A program made the position numbers and the translations under genes. A model generated the notes under the pieces. The model did not search any database. It saw only the letters and a list, made by a program, of their open reading frames with translations, and was not told the origin of the DNA. Source: Xylaria sp. FL1777 (lineage: Eukaryota > Ascomycota > Sordariomycetes > Xylariales > Xylariaceae). Taken from it: a stretch of DNA of 64,000 nucleotides. How positions within the stretch are numbered: position 1 is the first letter of the stretch; every line of letters begins with the position of its first letter. Of the stretch, positions 59,583-64,000 are shown piece by piece. The stretch is from contig MU400665.1 in assembly GCA_022578965.1 (NCBI GenBank), positions 1 to 64,000 of the forward strand, given 5' to 3'.

Positions 59583-60645
59583 AGGTGCTTTAAACTAAAA
59601 TGGTTTTTCTGTTTATATTTTTTTAGCTATACTATTTTTTTACTAATTATAACCTTTTTTACTTTCTTTAATATAAACTTGAAATTTTAGTTTAAAGTAA
59701 CTATGTTAATTTTTTTGCTTACGTTTTTATTTAAAAAACAACAAACTATAATTTATTTATATAATAACTTTAAATTTGTTTAAAGTTATACTTAATTAAT
59801 TAATTATTATATTTTATATATAGTTATATTTTCTTTGTATTTTTTTAACGCTTAGTTTTTGTTACATTATATATTATAGATTTTTTAACTAAAATATTAT
59901 TTTTTTTACTATTATTTTTTTTGTAATTATTTTGTTTGCTTATATAGTTTATTATATTAGCATTTATACTATTTTTTATATTTAAATTAATTAATCTTTT
60001 AAATACTACTTTTAATACTTTTAACTTTAAAAATAATTTTAATTATAAAAGTAATAACTTAAACAAAAAATTTAATTTTATATGTTAATAATAAGTTATA
60101 ATAAATATACAAAAGTATTAATATTATAATTATAATTAACGCTATAATTTTTGTTAGTTTTTTAAAAAATAGCTTTTATTACGAACTATAATTAATAACT
60201 AATTAAAGCTATAAATATATAAAATAATTAATATATTAAAAACCCTCGAAGTTTAATAGCATTTTTAAAAAGCTAATATTTAAATAAAATTTAAAAAAAA
60301 TAATATAAGTTATAATACTATTAATATTTTTGCATTTTAAAACAAGCTTTTTATTTTATTTAAATAACTTGCGTTTATTAAATTTAATTTTAAAGCATTT
60401 AAAGCTTTTAATAAAAAGCTTTATTAAATTAAAAATGTTTATAATATATAATAAATTAAAAAGTTCTTTTGTTTTTTTTAGTTTTAAATTTAAAACGCAT
60501 TTTTACGTTTTGTTGCTTTTTTTTTAGGTATTTTTATAAATTAACAAACTAAGCATAAACTTTATAACATAATTAAAGCTAATATGCTGTTTTTTTATAT
60601 TATTAAAGCATATATAATTATAGCGTTATTATTAAATATATATAT
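59583..60645 (+). repeat. Direct repeat D, copy 2, with extra 270 bp
   Basis: Same order as copy 1, but with about 274 bp (59790-60063) absent from copy 1. No inverted ends were seen on the extra piece, so insertion here and deletion in copy 1 are equally possible. A frame at 60330-60527 is open by chance within it. Slightly less mutated than copy 1. Confidence 0.75.
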
Positions 60646-63600
60646 ATATTTAACAAGCAAATTTTTATAATAATTTATTAGCATTTATTTTTATAGTAAT
60701 AAAACATAAACTTAAGTAATTAATACTTTTGTTTAATTTAAAATATATATTAGGTATAAGTTTGTTTTAAAATAGTTAAATAAAATAACTAAACAAAGTT
60801 ATATATATAATAGTTAATTAACTAATGTTTTAATACTTAAATTAATAAATATATAACTTAACTTAAAGCATATTACTTATAATTTAAGTGTTATATTTAT
60901 ATATAATAATTTTAAGTTTAAAAATAGTATTTAAAATTTTAGCATAAATTATAAAAATATTATGCAAAATTTAACTAATTATTTTATAATTATTAATTTA
61001 AACGTGCTTAGTTTATTTATATAGTTATAATAATATATTATTACTTTTTTTTAAAAAAAAATAGCTTTTTTGTATTTAATGCTAATTTTAGCTTATATAA
61101 ATAAAACAATTAATAATTTATTAATTTATATTGTTTAATTTTTATTTAAATTATTATATTTAAAAAAGTTTGCTTTATTTTTAAATATTATATAACTATA
61201 AAATAATATTAGCTATATTTTGCAAACTTTTACTATTTATAAAAACAAAAAAAAATATTTAAAGTATATTAAGTTTATAATACTTTATTTTCTATTATTT
61301 TAAATTATTAAAACTATAATAAATAACTTATAATAATATATAAAGATTAAAAAACTATATTTTTTATTTAAGCTATAATAGCTGCTTAAATAAAAGCAAG
61401 CAATATATATAACTATAAATAATAAATATTTTTTATATTAGCTTTTTTTTATATTGCGCTAAATTTTATTTAATTAATTTTTTAGACTTTTTAAAATTTT
61501 TTTATAAAATATAACATATAATCTTTTAGCTATAAACAATATATTAAAAAAAATAACGTTGAATATTATTAAGCTTTACTATTATTATATAATAAGTTTT
61601 ATGCTTATATTTTAGCGTTTTTAATTTATAATTTAGTTAAATTTAATATATTATTTTTTAATAAAGTTTAACTAAATTATATTTAAATAGGATTAAAAAA
61701 CATAAATTTTATATTATTTAAGCAAAAAATTATAGCTTTATAGTTTTAATAATTAAAATATATAAATTAAACAAAAGAATATACTTAAAATAAAAGTAAA
61801 TTAATTAATATTAAGTTTTAAAGCTATTATTAATATATAAATATTATAAAATATTTACTTATATTAATTATAATAGTTTAGCTTAATAATTATATAATAT
61901 TATATTTAATTATTTTTTACTTTTTTATTTTTTTTTATAAAAAAAAGTTTAATAATTATAAACTAAAAATATTATATTTTGTTTAATTATTTTATTTTAA
62001 TGTTATAAAACTAAAACTTATAACAAAAATATTATAATTAAGCTTTCTTTAATATATTATAGTTAAAAGTAAATAAAAAGCTATTAATTTAGCTTTAAAA
62101 CATATTAATAGTGCTTTTATAATTAATATAAAAAATAATAAAAACTTTACGCAAAGTATTTTTATTATATTTAATTAATTAGCTATTATAAGCTTTTATA
62201 CTGCTTTAATTTATAATAATATAAAACAGTTCTTTTAAATATATTAAAATAAGTAGTATACTTTTTTTTTTATTATCTAAAATATTACTAAATATGTTTA
62301 TAAAATATATATTAATAGTAATACTAAAAAATATATTAATAGCTATACTACATTATATAATTTTTTTAATACGCTAAATCTATTAATAAAAAAAAAGTAA
62401 TAACTTATTAATATTAAAATTAATAAGTTTAATATTAAAGTTATTTAATTAATTAAAGTTTTAATATAGTAAAATATATTAAGTTTAGCTAATCAAAATA
62501 AGCCATTTATTAAAAGTAATAAAAAATAACAGCTATATACTTTTAATTATAAAAAGGCAAAAAAAAAAAAAACTAAAGAATTATAGCTAAATATAAATTA
62601 GCATAAAATATTATATACGTTTTACTTTTTTTGCTTTTTTTTTATCTTTTTAAAACTATTATTTGCTAGCGATTTTTTATTATACTTTAGTAGTTTAAAT
62701 TACATTAATAAATTTATAGCTAGCAATATATTTATATATATAAAAAACGCATTTAAAAATAATATAATTATAGTTAATTTTACTAAAAATAATAAAACAA
62801 AAGTTATAACTATTATTAAGCATAAAGTTAACTAACTTAATTATATATTAAATGTTTAATAAATATTTAATTATTGCTTTATTTGCATTTTTAGTATTAA
62901 TTTTAAGGTTAAATAAAATATATTTTTAATAATATTTTTAATTTATGTTTTATTTATAAAATGCTTAATATATTTATTAAAAGTATATTAATATATTATA
63001 AAAAGCTTAATATATAAAACATAATTATATTTTTTTTATTTATTTTATTTAAATATTTTTATAGCATTATAAATTTAAAAAAACATAGTATTTATATTAA
63101 TTATTTTATTAAATATAGCAATAATATATTATTAAACTTTTTTTAGCATAAAATATTTTGTTATGCTATTAATAATAAAGTTTAAGTATTAATATAAGTT
63201 TATAGAATGTTTTATGTAAAATTTTTAAAGCTTTTACTATAAAAACTAAAAAATAGTTTTTTTTTAAAGCATAAATTACTAGTATATTTTTAGTAATAAT
63301 TTTAGTAGTTAGCTAAAGTTATAATAATATAAGTTATAATATATTTTTAATTATATATTTTTTTGCTTTTTAATATTTTTATTATTTAGCTACTATAAAA
63401 ACTATAAAGTATACTTTTTAAAGCATTTTATATTTATAAATTTATATATATTTAATTAAATAGTTTATAGCTTATTTTTAAACTTTAGTTTAGTTTTAAT
63501 TTATTTAGTAAGCTTAATTACCTTAAATTATTTTACTTTAAAATAAATTATTAAACTATTTTTATTTTTAAGCTTATTAGTTATAATTAATTAATAGTTT

Positions 63601-63660
63601 AATAATATAAACTATTTATAGTTAAACATTAAGCCTTTTAATTTATTATTACTTATGTTT
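60646..63660. other. RIP-degraded AT-rich DNA, unclassified
   Basis: About 3 kb with very few C/G bases. No termini, motif or open frame found. Confidence 0.5.
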
Positions 63661-64000
63661 ATTATAAGGAATTAATATAAACATATGAAAAATTAATATA
63701 AATATATAATGCTTACAAACATATAACGAATAACTTTTTAATTACTGGTTATACTGCAACTTAAAACATATTTTTTGGAAGCTAATTGCGAAAGGAATCC
63801 AGAAATGCAAACGGTTTGTTTGTACGACTAATAGTTGCTAAAATATTCACAGTTAAAGAAAATATGCTAATAAACCGAAAAGTAACCTTCTATATAAGCA
63901 TAGAACATGAATATCTCTGCGACCGTAAGTTGTACAAACAAACCGTTTGCATTTCTGGATTCTTCTTGCAATTAGCTTTCTAATGACTCCGGTTACATTA
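63661..64000. other. Transition to non-RIP DNA at right edge
   Basis: Base composition rises sharply (CCGGTTACATTA, CTCTGCGACCG). Probably the start of another gene-bearing segment outside the window. No gene is supported within these 340 bp. Confidence 0.6.
63777..63980. mobile_element. MITE-3, 204 bp, about 53-bp terminal inverted repeats
   Basis: The left end GGAAGCTAATTGCGAAAGGA and the reverse complement of the right end GAAAGCTAATTGCAAGAAGA continue through a perfect shared block of more than 25 bp (AATCCAGAAATGCAAACGG and on). The unique centre is about 95 bp. There is no RIP signature. No clear target duplication is seen at either edge. The frame 63786-63983 runs through both repeats and is not a gene. 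Confidence 0.8.

Noticed and set aside
59790..60063. Separate MITE inside direct repeat D copy 2
   Set aside because: No inverted ends or target duplication at the junctions; could equally be a deletion in copy 1.
63786..63983. 65-residue frame at the right edge
   Set aside because: Spans both inverted ends of MITE-3; encoded by the palindrome.
1..64000. Mitochondrial, Plasmodium or Dictyostelium origin suggested by very low GC
   Set aside because: LTR and LINE elements with C-to-T/G-to-A damage on both strands, sharply bounded GC island with fungal intron signals, and no organelle genes or tRNAs fit a RIP-competent ascomycete nucleus better.

Overview
The window looks like a heterochromatic block from a filamentous ascomycete (Pezizomycotina). 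Most of it is extremely AT-rich, with C/G replaced by T/A on both strands and frequent TpA. That is the footprint of repeat-induced point mutation (RIP), the fungal process that mutates duplicated DNA. Inside it are transposon copies with intact boundaries and target-site duplications. One moderately GC-rich island (about 53.7-58.4 kb) carries gene-like sequence with fungal-type introns. No rRNA, tRNA, CRISPR array, telomere repeat or bacterial operon was found.

Layout. 1-2723: 3' part of an LTR retrotransposon (LTR-A family), interrupted by a (TAA)n-tailed repeat (R1). 2735-7418: a LINE fragment, repeat R4, a tandem pair of a SINE-like repeat, and RIP-degraded DNA. 7424-20457: a complete LTR-A element on the minus strand, 518-bp LTRs, 5-bp duplication AGCAC, with a Tad1/I-like LINE (10671-15951) inserted inside it and flanked by a perfect 15-bp duplication. 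20463-31145: degraded DNA, a third SINE-like copy and a foldback element. 31151-41205: a second LTR element (LTR-B, minus strand, LTRs 287 and 285 bp, duplication ATAAT) that holds a 472-bp foldback MITE and a 5'-truncated LINE copy with its own 14-bp duplication. 41211-53235: two long R1 copies in opposite orientation, an R4 copy and degraded DNA. 53236-53707: a second 472-bp MITE, which forms the left edge of the GC island. 53708-58400: the island. 58425-60645: a direct repeat of about 0.8-1.06 kb around an R4 fragment. 60646-63660: degraded DNA. 63661-64000: DNA that looks unmutated, with a 204-bp MITE.

Genes. No gene product could be assigned a firm function. The best coding model is a two-exon minus-strand gene (58368-57334, about 283 residues) with a 183-bp intron. 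Two further minus-strand gene-like remnants (53722-54139 and 55962-56620) and one weak plus-strand small ORF lie in the island. The only recognisable enzyme is the dead LINE polyprotein: its endonuclease GDFN motif and reverse-transcriptase motifs survive, but the catalytic FADD box reads FANN, as expected from RIP.

Main interest: the nested insertions give a relative chronology of transposition and RIP. The palindromic MITE at the island edge gives an internal control for a steep mutation gradient. R1 and the SINE-like repeat are repeat families I cannot classify.
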